NCBI GenBank assembly: GCA_022844475.1
Contig: JALHLR010000034.1
Location: forward strand, 1 to 38,007
Direction of reading: 5' to 3'
Length of the DNA stretch: 38,007 nucleotides
Origin: Hyphomonadaceae bacterium
GTDB lineage: Bacteria > Pseudomonadota > Alphaproteobacteria > Caulobacterales > Hyphomonadaceae
Both the position numbers and the translations under genes were made by a program. Positions 8,532 to 14,914 of the stretch are shown here, one piece after another. The notes under the pieces are model-generated. The model was not told where the DNA came from and made no database searches. It worked only from the letters and a program-made list of their open reading frames with translations. Numbering within the stretch: position 1 is the stretch's first letter; every line of letters begins with the position of its first letter.

Positions 8532-9716
8532 ATGAGAAAAGCACTTATGTGCGCCACCGCGGCCGCCACGATGGTGTCTGCAGGCGCAACTGCGTACGCG
8601 CAGGACGGCTGGTACGGGACTGCAAAAGTAGGCGCGATCGTCGATGGCCTCCAGGACATCGATTTTGCGGGCGGCGGTCCGGTCAACGGCGCGCTCGATG
8701 TGACGGCCGATACGGAAGTCGATCCTGTGTTCGGCGTCGGTCTCGGCTACGGTTTCGGCGGCGGGATCCGCGTCGAAGGCGCGCTCGGCTACCGCAATGT
8801 CAACCTTATCGTGCCCGATTCTTTCCTTGGCACGCTCCCGCTGGGTCGGGTGGGCCCTGACGGCGCTGGCTCGTCGCGCGTCAGCACCGCGATGATCAAC
8901 GTCCTGAAAGACTTCCCGATCGAAGGCTCGGCCATCTCGCCGTATCTCGGAATCGGTGCGGGCGGAGCTCGCGTCGATAGCCGCGCCGCTTCGACCTACC
9001 TCACCGGGACTGGTGCTCAGGCCAACGGCTTTGACGACAGCGATACGGTTTTGGCCTACAACGCGATGGCCGGCTTCGGCATCAAGATGGGCGAACAGCT
9101 GACCGTCGACCTTGGTTACACCTACACCTCGGCGCCTGACCTGGCCTTCATCGGAATCGGTCGGAACTACGAGAGCGACTATCAGGATCACGCAGTGACG
9201 GCTGGCCTCCGCTGGCAGTTTGCCGCTCCGCCGCCGCCGGCTCCGCCGCCTCCGCCGCCTCCGCCTCCGCCTCCGCCTCCGCCTCCGCCTCCGCCTCCGC
9301 CTCCGCCGCCGCCTCCTCCTCCTCCGCCCACAACGGGCGGGCAGACGCAGGCTCAGGCGTGCACGCAGCAGCAGCCGCCGTTCGTCGTTTACTTCGAGTG
9401 GGATCGCTCAGATCTCACAACCGCGAACCGCGACACCATCAGCGCTGCAGTTACCCGCGCGAAGGCCGGTGGTTGCTCGATCACGCTGACGGCCGTCGAA
9501 GGTCACACCGATTCGTCGGGTGGCTCGGCCTACAACGATCGCCTGTCGCAACGTCGCGCAGACGTCGTGAAGCAGGCTCTTCTCGCCTCGGGCGTCGCCG
9601 ACGCGGCAATCTCGACAGCTGCCAAGGGTGAATCCGAACCGGCCGAAGCTCGTCCGGACGGAACCCGCGAGCCGCTCAACCGTCGCGCGGAAGTGCAGAT
9701 CACGATCGGCCGCTAA
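8532..9716 (+). CDS. OmpA-family outer-membrane protein with polyproline linker
   Basis: This 394-residue protein should form an outer-membrane beta-barrel anchored to peptidoglycan. A signal peptide (MRKALMCATAAATMVSAGA, ending AYA before QDGWYG) is followed by an eight-strand-type barrel (about 24-232), a linker containing a run of 29 prolines preceded by PPPPA, and an OmpA C-terminal domain (about 275-394). That domain shows the peptidoglycan-binding signature: EGHTDSSGG, YNDRLSQRRADVV and NRRAEVQI. Two cysteines (in QACTQQ and GGCSIT) may form a disulfide. AAGGGGA at 8520-8526 points to the ATG at 8532 rather than an upstream in-frame GTG at 8508. A strong terminator follows, so it is probably monocistronic. 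The likely role is structural, tethering the outer membrane to the wall. Confidence 0.93.
   Translation: MRKALMCATAAATMVSAGATAYAQDGWYGTAKVGAIVDGLQDIDFAGGGPVNGALDVTADTEVDPVFGVGLGYGFGGGIRVEGALGYRNVNLIVPDSFLGTLPLGRVGPDGAGSSRVSTAMINVLKDFPIEGSAISPYLGIGAGGARVDSRAASTYLTGTGAQANGFDDSDTVLAYNAMAGFGIKMGEQLTVDLGYTYTSAPDLAFIGIGRNYESDYQDHAVTAGLRWQFAAPPPPAPPPPPPPPPPPPPPPPPPPPPPPPPPPPPTTGGQTQAQACTQQQPPFVVYFEWDRSDLTTANRDTISAAVTRAKAGGCSITLTAVEGHTDSSGGSAYNDRLSQRRADVVKQALLASGVADAAISTAAKGESEPAEARPDGTREPLNRRAEVQITIGR
9261..9302 (+). repeat. Seven tandem CCGCCT hexamers inside the OmpA-family gene
   Basis: Seven perfect direct copies of CCGCCT encode alternating CCG/CCT proline codons. They lie inside a wider uninterrupted proline block (9243-9329, 29 codons). 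A six-base unit keeps frame, so gain or loss of copies would change linker length by two residues without breaking the gene. Confidence 0.9.
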
Positions 9717-9745
9717 GCGCGGTCAGTCGAAACGAACTGTTGTGG

Positions 9746-9773
9746 CAGCCCGGTCGGAAGACCGGGCTGTTTC
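9746..9773 (+). terminator. Intrinsic terminator of the OmpA-family gene
   Basis: CAGCCCGGTC (9746-9755) and GACCGGGCTG (9760-9769) form a perfect 10-bp stem with a GGAA loop, followed by TTTC. It begins 30 bases after the OmpA stop codon. The T-tract is short, but stem strength and position make this a good rho-independent terminator. Confidence 0.85.
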
Positions 9774-9984
9774 ACTATGTCCAGTTGGTCTATGTCGACT
9801 TGGCGGCCGGCGGCTTCGAAGAGGCGGGCGATGGGGCCTGTCAGTTCGATTGCCCGGGGGGCGGTCATCGACGTCAGCAATCGCCAGGGACAAGGTTCGG
9901 ATCAGAGCAGCCGCCCCAGCGTCCGCCATGCGTCTCGGCGAGGTCGCGAAGATCATCCCAAGCGACGATTGCCGGCGATGCCGG
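9774..9984 (-). other. Possible coding remnants downstream of the luxI-type pseudogene
   Basis: Two minus-strand pieces look protein-like but are too short and broken to call genes. One continues the last pseudogene frame past its stop (9985-9987) and ends at 9874-9876; it contains IVAWDDLRDLAETHGGRWGG. The other starts at an ATG at 9868, contains IELTGPIARLFEAAGRQVDI, and runs through the OmpA terminator to a stop at 9713-9715, overlapping the OmpA stop. They may be remains of a small gene that once followed the synthase. I do not recognise a family. Confidence 0.3.
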
Positions 9985-10627
9985 TCAGGATGGCGCGATT
10001 CTCGCCGGATCGACCTCCACAAGCATCAGACCTTCCACGCAGGTCTCCACACGGGTGTGCGCGAGGATGTGGAGCCCGACCTCGATCTCGGCCGGCACCG
10101 CGACACCTTTTTCCGCCCTTATGTGTGCGCGGCGCTCCTGGAAGCCGCACGGGTCATCCATAGGCTGCGCTGCGTTCGGCAGGCCGGTGCTCAGCGAGCA
10201 TGGTGAGGTGGGTCAGCCTGCGTGACAGGCAGAACTCAAGAATGCCGATCATCAGTTCGTGTTGATGGTTAGACGGCCCTGGAGGGTTGGAGGCCCGCCT
10301 GCGCTCGGCCGCTGCGATCCGGCGTGAGATGTCCCAGACGTTATCGAGCTGCGGCAACGCATCTTCCGCCCATTCAGCGAAGTTCCTGAGCAAGGTGGGT
10401 CCGAGTGTCGGCTTGAAGGCGAACCGATGCCGCCCGATCTCCAAACTGATCAATGCTCATCAGCCAGACCACGCCTTCGTCATCGCATTCGTCCGTCTCG
10501 CGAAAGTTCTTCGATGTCAGCCCGACCAGCCATGCCCTTCGATGCAGGAGGGCTGACGTGTGCAGAGCATCTGGTCGAGCTGACGTCCATAACGATGCTG
10601 GTTCGCAAGCGTGACGGCGTGGATCAT
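9985..10627 (-). pseudogene. Decayed LuxI-type acyl-homoserine-lactone synthase
   Basis: Joined across frames, this stretch encodes about 214 residues matching an autoinducer synthase, which would make acyl-homoserine lactone from S-adenosylmethionine and an acyl donor. It starts at an ATG at 10627 (MIHAVTLANQHRYGRQLDQM). EGHGW holds the conserved Trp, RETDECDDEG gives the E-x-D-x-x-D acidic cluster, ASVRL the conserved Arg, and DNVWDISRRIAA the late SR motif. Further pieces are NHQHELMIGILEFC, LTHLTMLAEH and GVAVPAEIEVG. Compared with an intact frame, one base appears lost near 10519, one gained near 10414 and one gained in an A5 run (10108-10112). A TGA at 10154-10156 replaces the expected Trp of a GWPVR-like motif. 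Four independent lesions argue for real decay rather than one sequencing error. No luxR-type regulator is in the window. Confidence 0.85.
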
Positions 10628-10724
10628 TCGCGCTTCCCCGGCCCGCGGCATGCGTGTTAGGCAAGAACGGTTTGGGCAGCCCACGATTGCTACTGTAGGT
10701 TACGAAAAATCAGGCGCGCCCGAC

Positions 10725-11165
10725 TTACCGCCGGTACTTGATGAACGGTGTCGCCTTAGCAACCCGGTCGTAGAGTCGGCGGGCAGTGGCATTGAATTCC
10801 TGAGTGAGCCAGTAGACCTGGTCCGCGCCGCGCGCGTCTGCGGCCGCATACACGGCCTCGATCAGCGTCCGCCCGACGCCGCGCCCGCGTGCGTGTTGGG
10901 AGGTGAAAAGGTCCTCCAGGTAGCAGCGCGGTTCCGCCGCCCATGTCACTGGATGGAAAAGATAGTGCACGATGCCGAGAATGCGGCCGTCTGGCGTGGC
11001 CGCGCAGAGGCCGTGGATCGGAGCCTCCGGATCAAGCAGCCTGTTCCATGTCAGGTCTGTCACGCTGGCCGCCAGGTCGGTCTCATAGAATGCAAGATAT
11101 CCCTGCCACAGCGCCAGCCATTGTTCGCGGTCGTGCGAGCCGAGCGGGCGGACGGCGAAGCTCAT
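10725..11165 (-). CDS. GNAT-family N-acetyltransferase
   Basis: This 146-residue protein of the GCN5-related acetyltransferase fold transfers an acetyl group from acetyl-CoA to an amine. The acetyl-CoA-binding motif A is clear: YLEDLFTSQHARGRGVGRTL (about 78-97), with the R/Q-x-x-G-x-G/A loop at ARGRGVG. The C-terminal VYWLTQEFNATARRLYDRV fits motif B, and its Asn and Tyr are typical. The frame is open to 11219, but MSFAVRPLGSHD at 11165 is the natural GNAT beginning (VRPL strand). It lies between the luxI-type pseudogene and the DUF429 gene on the same strand. GNATs act on many substrates, and none can be assigned here. Confidence 0.85.
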   Translation of the reverse strand: MSFAVRPLGSHDREQWLALWQGYLAFYETDLAASVTDLTWNRLLDPEAPIHGLCAATPDGRILGIVHYLFHPVTWAAEPRCYLEDLFTSQHARGRGVGRTLIEAVYAAADARGADQVYWLTQEFNATARRLYDRVAKATPFIKYRR

Positions 11166-11243
11166 GTGAAAATCCCTGATCGATATTCCAAAGGCGGTGA
11201 GTCGTTCCTTCACCCGCAACGTCCAAGTCCCGCAGCGAGCGTG

Positions 11244-12056
11244 TCAAACATGGATCGCGATCGCACCTTCCGTCTTCCAGCTTGCAGGTTTCTCCAGCTT
11301 CAGCGTCCGGTTCGCGGCGGCGCGTCCGGCGAAGGTTGCGATGAAAGCGTCGAGAGCATCCGGCGTGCGCTGCATCTCCCTGCGATCGGCTGGAGCGACC
11401 TCGATGCCATGCCGGCGCTGGATCTCCGCGATGATCTTTGTACGGACGGGCCCGGCGTCGGCGCCGGTGTATTTCACATGCGGCAGGTTCCACGCCTGCA
11501 GTTGCGCTGCAGGAAATGCTTCCGCCAGCATGCCCGGCGCATTCTTCCACGGCCAGATGGGGCGTTCGGCGCGGTAGAGCAGCGTCATGCAGGCCGCAGC
11601 AAACGGCGCACCGCCGCGCGGTTTCCACCATAGCGTCGATCGCGGGGTCGCGCTGCTCCACGCGCGTTCGGTTGCGCGGTAAGGCTTGGCGCTCTGCTTG
11701 GGGGCGTAGCGCTCGGCCAACTCGATCAGTTGCCGTCCCAGTGGAAACGGTCGATCGCTGGCTGGCGGCAGAGCGCCAACTTCCTCGAGAAGCCGGGCAT
11801 GCCCGCCGCCCGGACAGTGCGGGTCGGGAAGGGAGAATGGCGCATCGATCCCGGCTGCCCGGAATTGCCCCGCCCGAAGCAGCTTCACCAGGCTGTCGAA
11901 TGGCGCGCTCCCCGGATCCAGCTTCTGCACGGGCCGCAGGTCGACCAGCCGGAAGCCCTCCAGGACCGCGACCCAGACCGTGGGACGCGAGCACGTCGCG
12001 CGCCACGGGGCCGCCGCGCCGGAGAAATCGATGCCAAGGAATCGCGCTTCGCTCAT
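11244..12056 (-). CDS. DUF429 domain-containing protein
   Basis: This 270-residue protein opens with MSEARFLGIDFSGA, the GIDFSGA-type first strand of the DUF429 family, which has an RNase H/actin-like fold. A second acidic strand, GIDAPFSLPDPH (about 70-81), and the C-terminal RTPDALDAFIATFAGR helix with a paired Asp also fit. The acidic residues could bind metal for a nuclease-like activity, but no function is established for the family. The frame extends upstream to 12296, but that part lies under the TetR gene and looks non-coding. The gene is divergent from the TetR regulator with 100 bases between starts. Confidence 0.75.
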   Translation of the reverse strand: MSEARFLGIDFSGAAAPWRATCSRPTVWVAVLEGFRLVDLRPVQKLDPGSAPFDSLVKLLRAGQFRAAGIDAPFSLPDPHCPGGGHARLLEEVGALPPASDRPFPLGRQLIELAERYAPKQSAKPYRATERAWSSATPRSTLWWKPRGGAPFAAACMTLLYRAERPIWPWKNAPGMLAEAFPAAQLQAWNLPHVKYTGADAGPVRTKIIAEIQRRHGIEVAPADRREMQRTPDALDAFIATFAGRAAANRTLKLEKPASWKTEGAIAIHV

Positions 12057-12156
12057 CGCGTCAGCCTGACGACTGGATGCGTTTAGTCCAGCAGGTGCGG
12101 CGACAATGCGGCGCGTTAATCTTGACATGGCCCTGCATTGCGGGCGCCTTGGCCGC

Positions 12157-12738
12157 ATGAACGCTGCGACACAGACCACCGGCCAGGCGACGCGCGAACG
12201 TCTGCTGCAAGCCGCCGCCCGCATCGTCGCGCGCGATGGCATGGAAGCGGCGACGACCGCGGCAATCGCGGCCGAGGCCGGCGTCGCCGAAGGCACGCTC
12301 TATCGCCATTTCGAGAGCAAGGACGACCTTCTCATCTTCTCATACCGGCAGATGAAGCAGGAGGTCTTCCTCGGCGCCGGCGAAGGCCTCGACACCTCGA
12401 TGGCGCCGCCGGAGCGACTCAAGCTGACATGGAAGGCAATCTACCTCGCCTATCGCTCAAACAAGGACGCCTTCGCCTTCGGACAGCGGTTCGCGGAGTC
12501 TGCCCTCGCCGAGCGCGAAGGCGGCGAGGCGGGCAGAGCCGTGGCGCGCATGGTGGGCGACCTGCGCAAGGCGGGCATCGCGTCTGGCGACTTCAAGAAT
12601 CTGCCGCCTGATCTTCTCGGCGGCCTCTTCATGGCGCCGATCAGCTACCTGCTGAAAGCCGAGATGAAGGGCCGCAAGTGGACCGATGTCGAGCTGGACG
12701 CAGCGGCGGATTCTGTTCTTGCTGGCTGGCGCAGGTAG
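12157..12738 (+). CDS. TetR/AcrR-family transcriptional regulator
   Basis: This 193-residue repressor-type protein has an N-terminal TetR helix-turn-helix, TAAIAAEAGVAEGTLYRHF (about 34-52), followed by ESKDDLL. The C-terminal helical part is the expected ligand-binding and dimerisation region. The ATG at 12157 gives a usual TetR start (QATRERLLQAAARIVARDG); upstream in-frame starts exist at 12106 and 12127. It is divergent from the DUF429 gene and convergent with a quinone-oxidoreductase-type gene, whose stop is 9 bases away. TetR regulators often control such an adjacent oxidoreductase or their own gene. The inducer is unknown. Confidence 0.88.
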   Translation: MNAATQTTGQATRERLLQAAARIVARDGMEAATTAAIAAEAGVAEGTLYRHFESKDDLLIFSYRQMKQEVFLGAGEGLDTSMAPPERLKLTWKAIYLAYRSNKDAFAFGQRFAESALAEREGGEAGRAVARMVGDLRKAGIASGDFKNLPPDLLGGLFMAPISYLLKAEMKGRKWTDVELDAAADSVLAGWRR

Positions 12739-12747
12739 GCTCGCGCC

Positions 12748-13746
12748 TTAAGGCCGCAGCACCACCTTCCCTACGAGCTGCCTGTAGCGCATGAGCCCAA
12801 AAGCCTCCCGCCAGTGCGCCAGCGGCAACTCTGCGAAGACCGTTGGCTGTGTGCGCCCTTCAGCTGCCCAGCGCCAGATCTCTTCGCGGATCGCGCGACC
12901 GCGGTCGGGAAACTGTCGGCAGTATTCGCCAGCCCTGACGCCGACGACAGAGAACCCCTTGATCAGCGGCATGTTGGTGTTAACCGACGCGATGCGTCCG
13001 CCGGCAAAGCCGATAACAAGGAGGCGCCCATCGAAGGCGATGCAGCGGATCGATTCATCGAACACATTTCCGCCGACGGCGTCGAAGATCACGTCGGCGC
13101 CGCGTCCGCCCGTCAGCGCCTTTACCTCTTCGCGGAAGGCGTTGCCCGGCGTGTGACCGAGCACGATCACTTCATCCGCGCCAGCGCGCGACAGGGCCTC
13201 GCGCTTTTCAGGCGAGCCCGTCGTCGCGATCACGCGCGCGCCAAGCAATCGTCCCACATCCATCGCCGCCATCCCGACACCGCCAGATGCGCCGTGGACC
13301 AGCAACGTTTCCCCCGCCTGCAAATGGCCCCGGGCAATCAAGGATACATGGGCTGTCACGTAGGCCGCAGGATAAGCAGCCGCGAGCGGGGTCGGCATGT
13401 TGTCCGGTACGCCATGCAGATTGGCCTCCGGGCAGATTGCGAAGCCCGCAAACGCGCCGGTCTTGGCGCCACCCGCAACGCGTGCGCCCAACCCAAGCCT
13501 GACGCCTTGTCCAACCGAATCGACGACACCCGCGAGGTCCATCCCTACGGTGAAGGGCGGTTCAGGCTTGAACTGGTATTCGCCCTTCAACATCAGGAGG
13601 TCAGGAAAGTTGAGGCTCGCCGCCTCGACCTTCACGCGCACTTCGCCCGGTCCAGGTTCCGGGATGGGAAGATCCCGCAGCTTCACGCGCGTGAAATCCT
13701 GCGCCAGACCGTCGCAAACCAGCGCCTGCATCGTCGTGTTGGCCAT
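12748..13746 (-). CDS. NADPH:quinone oxidoreductase-type MDR dehydrogenase
   Basis: This 332-residue protein belongs to the zinc-free quinone oxidoreductase branch of the medium-chain dehydrogenase/reductase superfamily. MQALVCDGL at the start, PGPGEVRVKVEAASLNFPD (about 31-49) and PFTVGMDLAGVV are typical. The NADPH-binding loop is LLVHGASGGVGMAAMDVGRL (about 144-163). The catalytic zinc ligands of alcohol dehydrogenases are absent. Such enzymes reduce quinones or enones. Starts at 13782 (GTG), 13746 (ATG) and 13731 (ATG, giving MQAL directly) are all possible; 13746 is chosen because it is the first ATG, but no strong ribosome-binding site decides. A GTAAAGTTTAC palindrome at 13794-13804 lies upstream. 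The convergent TetR gene may be its regulator. Confidence 0.88.
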   Translation of the reverse strand: MANTTMQALVCDGLAQDFTRVKLRDLPIPEPGPGEVRVKVEAASLNFPDLLMLKGEYQFKPEPPFTVGMDLAGVVDSVGQGVRLGLGARVAGGAKTGAFAGFAICPEANLHGVPDNMPTPLAAAYPAAYVTAHVSLIARGHLQAGETLLVHGASGGVGMAAMDVGRLLGARVIATTGSPEKREALSRAGADEVIVLGHTPGNAFREEVKALTGGRGADVIFDAVGGNVFDESIRCIAFDGRLLVIGFAGGRIASVNTNMPLIKGFSVVGVRAGEYCRQFPDRGRAIREEIWRWAAEGRTQPTVFAELPLAHWREAFGLMRYRQLVGKVVLRP

Positions 13747-13850
13747 GGCGGTATCGTGCACAACTCGCTCAGTCCGCGCCACTGTACCCCAACGTAAAGT
13801 TTACCTTTGGGCGATTGACGATGGTGCGATGCAGCATAACGTGTTCGCAA

Positions 13851-13875
13851 CTGCACAAGAACATGATTCGTGCAG
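13851..13875. promoter_or_regulatory. Inverted repeat upstream of the first UrcA-family gene
   Basis: CTGCAC (13851-13856) and GTGCAG (13870-13875) form an inverted repeat around a 13-base centre, 63 bases before the gene start. A weak promoter-like pair (TTGACG 13815-13820 and TAACGT 13837-13842, 16-base spacing) lies upstream. The repeat could be an operator or a leader hairpin; the evidence is positional only. Confidence 0.25.
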
Positions 13876-13937
13876 AGGGAAACGCTCCAGGGTCGTTCTG
13901 AAAGTCAGATCAAACGACAACCCGGAGAACTACGCAT

Positions 13938-14234
13938 ATGAAATACTTCGCAATTCTCGCTGCGATCGCTGTCGGCGCATCAGCCGCGCATGCCGATCCC
14001 GTCGTCGTCATGGCGCCAAAGGGGCCCGTGTCGGAGCAGGACGCCCAACTCTATGTCTCCAAACTCGACAGGGCCGTGAAGGACGTCTGCTATAAGGCGG
14101 CTGCGCCGATGATCGGGCTGAACCACTACATCTATCTCGAATGCATCAAGGCCACCCGTGCAAAGGTCGCGAAGGATGATCCGACGGGGCTGTACGCTTC
14201 GAAAGCCGCGCCGCTGGTCCTCGCGGCCAACTAG
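13938..14234 (+). CDS. UrcA-family secreted protein
   Basis: This 98-residue protein has a signal peptide (MKYFAILAAIAVGASAAHA, then DPVVV), so it should be exported to the periplasm. The mature part matches the UrcA family: YVSKLDRAVKDVCYKAA with Cys51, HYIYLECIKATRAKVA with Cys69, then DPTGLYA. The Cys pair is the family hallmark and probably forms a disulfide. The family is common in Caulobacterales and Sphingomonadales and has no established biochemical function. GGAG lies about 11 bases before the ATG. A strong terminator follows, separating it from a second UrcA-family gene. Confidence 0.82.
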   Translation: MKYFAILAAIAVGASAAHADPVVVMAPKGPVSEQDAQLYVSKLDRAVKDVCYKAAAPMIGLNHYIYLECIKATRAKVAKDDPTGLYASKAAPLVLAAN

Positions 14235-14256
14235 GCATCCATTTCAGATCTAGCGG

Positions 14257-14285
14257 AACGCCCGGGGCGCTGCTCCGGGCGTTTC
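14257..14285 (+). terminator. Intrinsic terminator after the first UrcA-family gene
   Basis: AACGCCCGG (14257-14265) and CCGGGCGTT (14275-14283) form a perfect 9-bp stem with a 9-base loop, followed by the T-rich TCTGTTT. It starts 22 bases after the stop codon. This fits a rho-independent terminator. Confidence 0.8.
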
Positions 14286-14316
14286 TGTTTGCCCGAAAGA
14301 GGCCACGTTCACTCCA

Positions 14317-14346
14317 TTGACAAGACATATTGTTTCTCGATAAATA
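14317..14346 (+). promoter_or_regulatory. Sigma70-type promoter for the second UrcA-family gene
   Basis: A perfect TTGACA (14317-14322) is followed at 17-18 bases by an AT-rich -10 region (ATAAAT 14340-14345 or TAAATA 14341-14346) in an otherwise GC-rich region. Transcription would begin about 14352, leaving a leader of roughly 75 bases. TCGAT (14337-14341) and ATCGA (14349-14353) flank the -10 region as an inverted repeat that could be an operator. Confidence 0.6.
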
Positions 14347-14428
14347 ATCATCGACTTTCGAGATGGCTGTCAGGGGTCAGTTCGAAAGGGACGACAGAGC
14401 AATAGCCAAGTCCATTCGGAGAAAGACA

Positions 14429-14785
14429 ATGAAAACATCATCTTCGGCCACTTACCTGATCGCCTCACTCACCATCGCGGGCGCCCTCGCCGCCGGATTC
14501 GTCACCGGTCCGGCCTTCGCCCAGCAGGCGTCCATCAAGACCGACCAGTTCAAGTTCGCATTCAAGTACCAGCCCGCCGAACTCGCCTCGGAGGACTCCG
14601 CCGACAAGTTGCTCCAGCGTCTCCAGCGCGAGGTCCGGGCGTATTGCAGCGGTGGCGTACGGAAAATGACACTCGATGAGCGTTCGCTCGTTGACGCCTG
14701 CACCAACGCGACTATGCGCGAGTCGATCGGCAAGTTCGGGTCCGCGACGCTGGCCCAAGCATACGGCGAGCGTTCCGACGGCTGA
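14429..14785 (+). CDS. Second UrcA-family secreted protein
   Basis: This 118-residue protein has a signal peptide of about 31 residues ending AFA before QQASIK. The mature region keeps the UrcA layout: a beta segment (FKFAFKYQPAELA), DKLLQRLQREVRAYCSGG with Cys73, then VDACTNATMRESI with Cys91. It is more divergent than the first copy, sharing the Cys-x17-Cys spacing and little else. GGAGAAAG just upstream fixes the ATG at 14429; the frame is open to 14363. Its own promoter and the upstream terminator suggest separate regulation from the neighbouring paralogue. No function is known. Confidence 0.75.
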   Translation: MKTSSSATYLIASLTIAGALAAGFVTGPAFAQQASIKTDQFKFAFKYQPAELASEDSADKLLQRLQREVRAYCSGGVRKMTLDERSLVDACTNATMRESIGKFGSATLAQAYGERSDG

Positions 14786-14914
14786 TCCCTCCCCGGATTC
14801 CCACTGACGCCAAGCCATGTGGCCGGATCCCGAAAGGGGTTCGGCCTCGTTGCACTGGCCGATGCGAGAGCAGGCTGTTCAAGCCGCGTAGCTGAAGGCG
14901 GGGCGATCGCTTTT

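Noticed and set aside
9261..9302. Tandem repeat considered as a CRISPR array
   Set aside because: The units are 6 bases, contiguous without spacers, and encode proline in frame.
9148..9489. Ala/Glu-rich and Arg/Leu-rich frames inside the OmpA-family gene
   Set aside because: They arise from reading the proline repeat in other frames and on the other strand.
14821..14849. Imperfect hairpin after the second UrcA-family gene
   Set aside because: The stem has mismatches and no T-run follows, so it is too weak to call a terminator.
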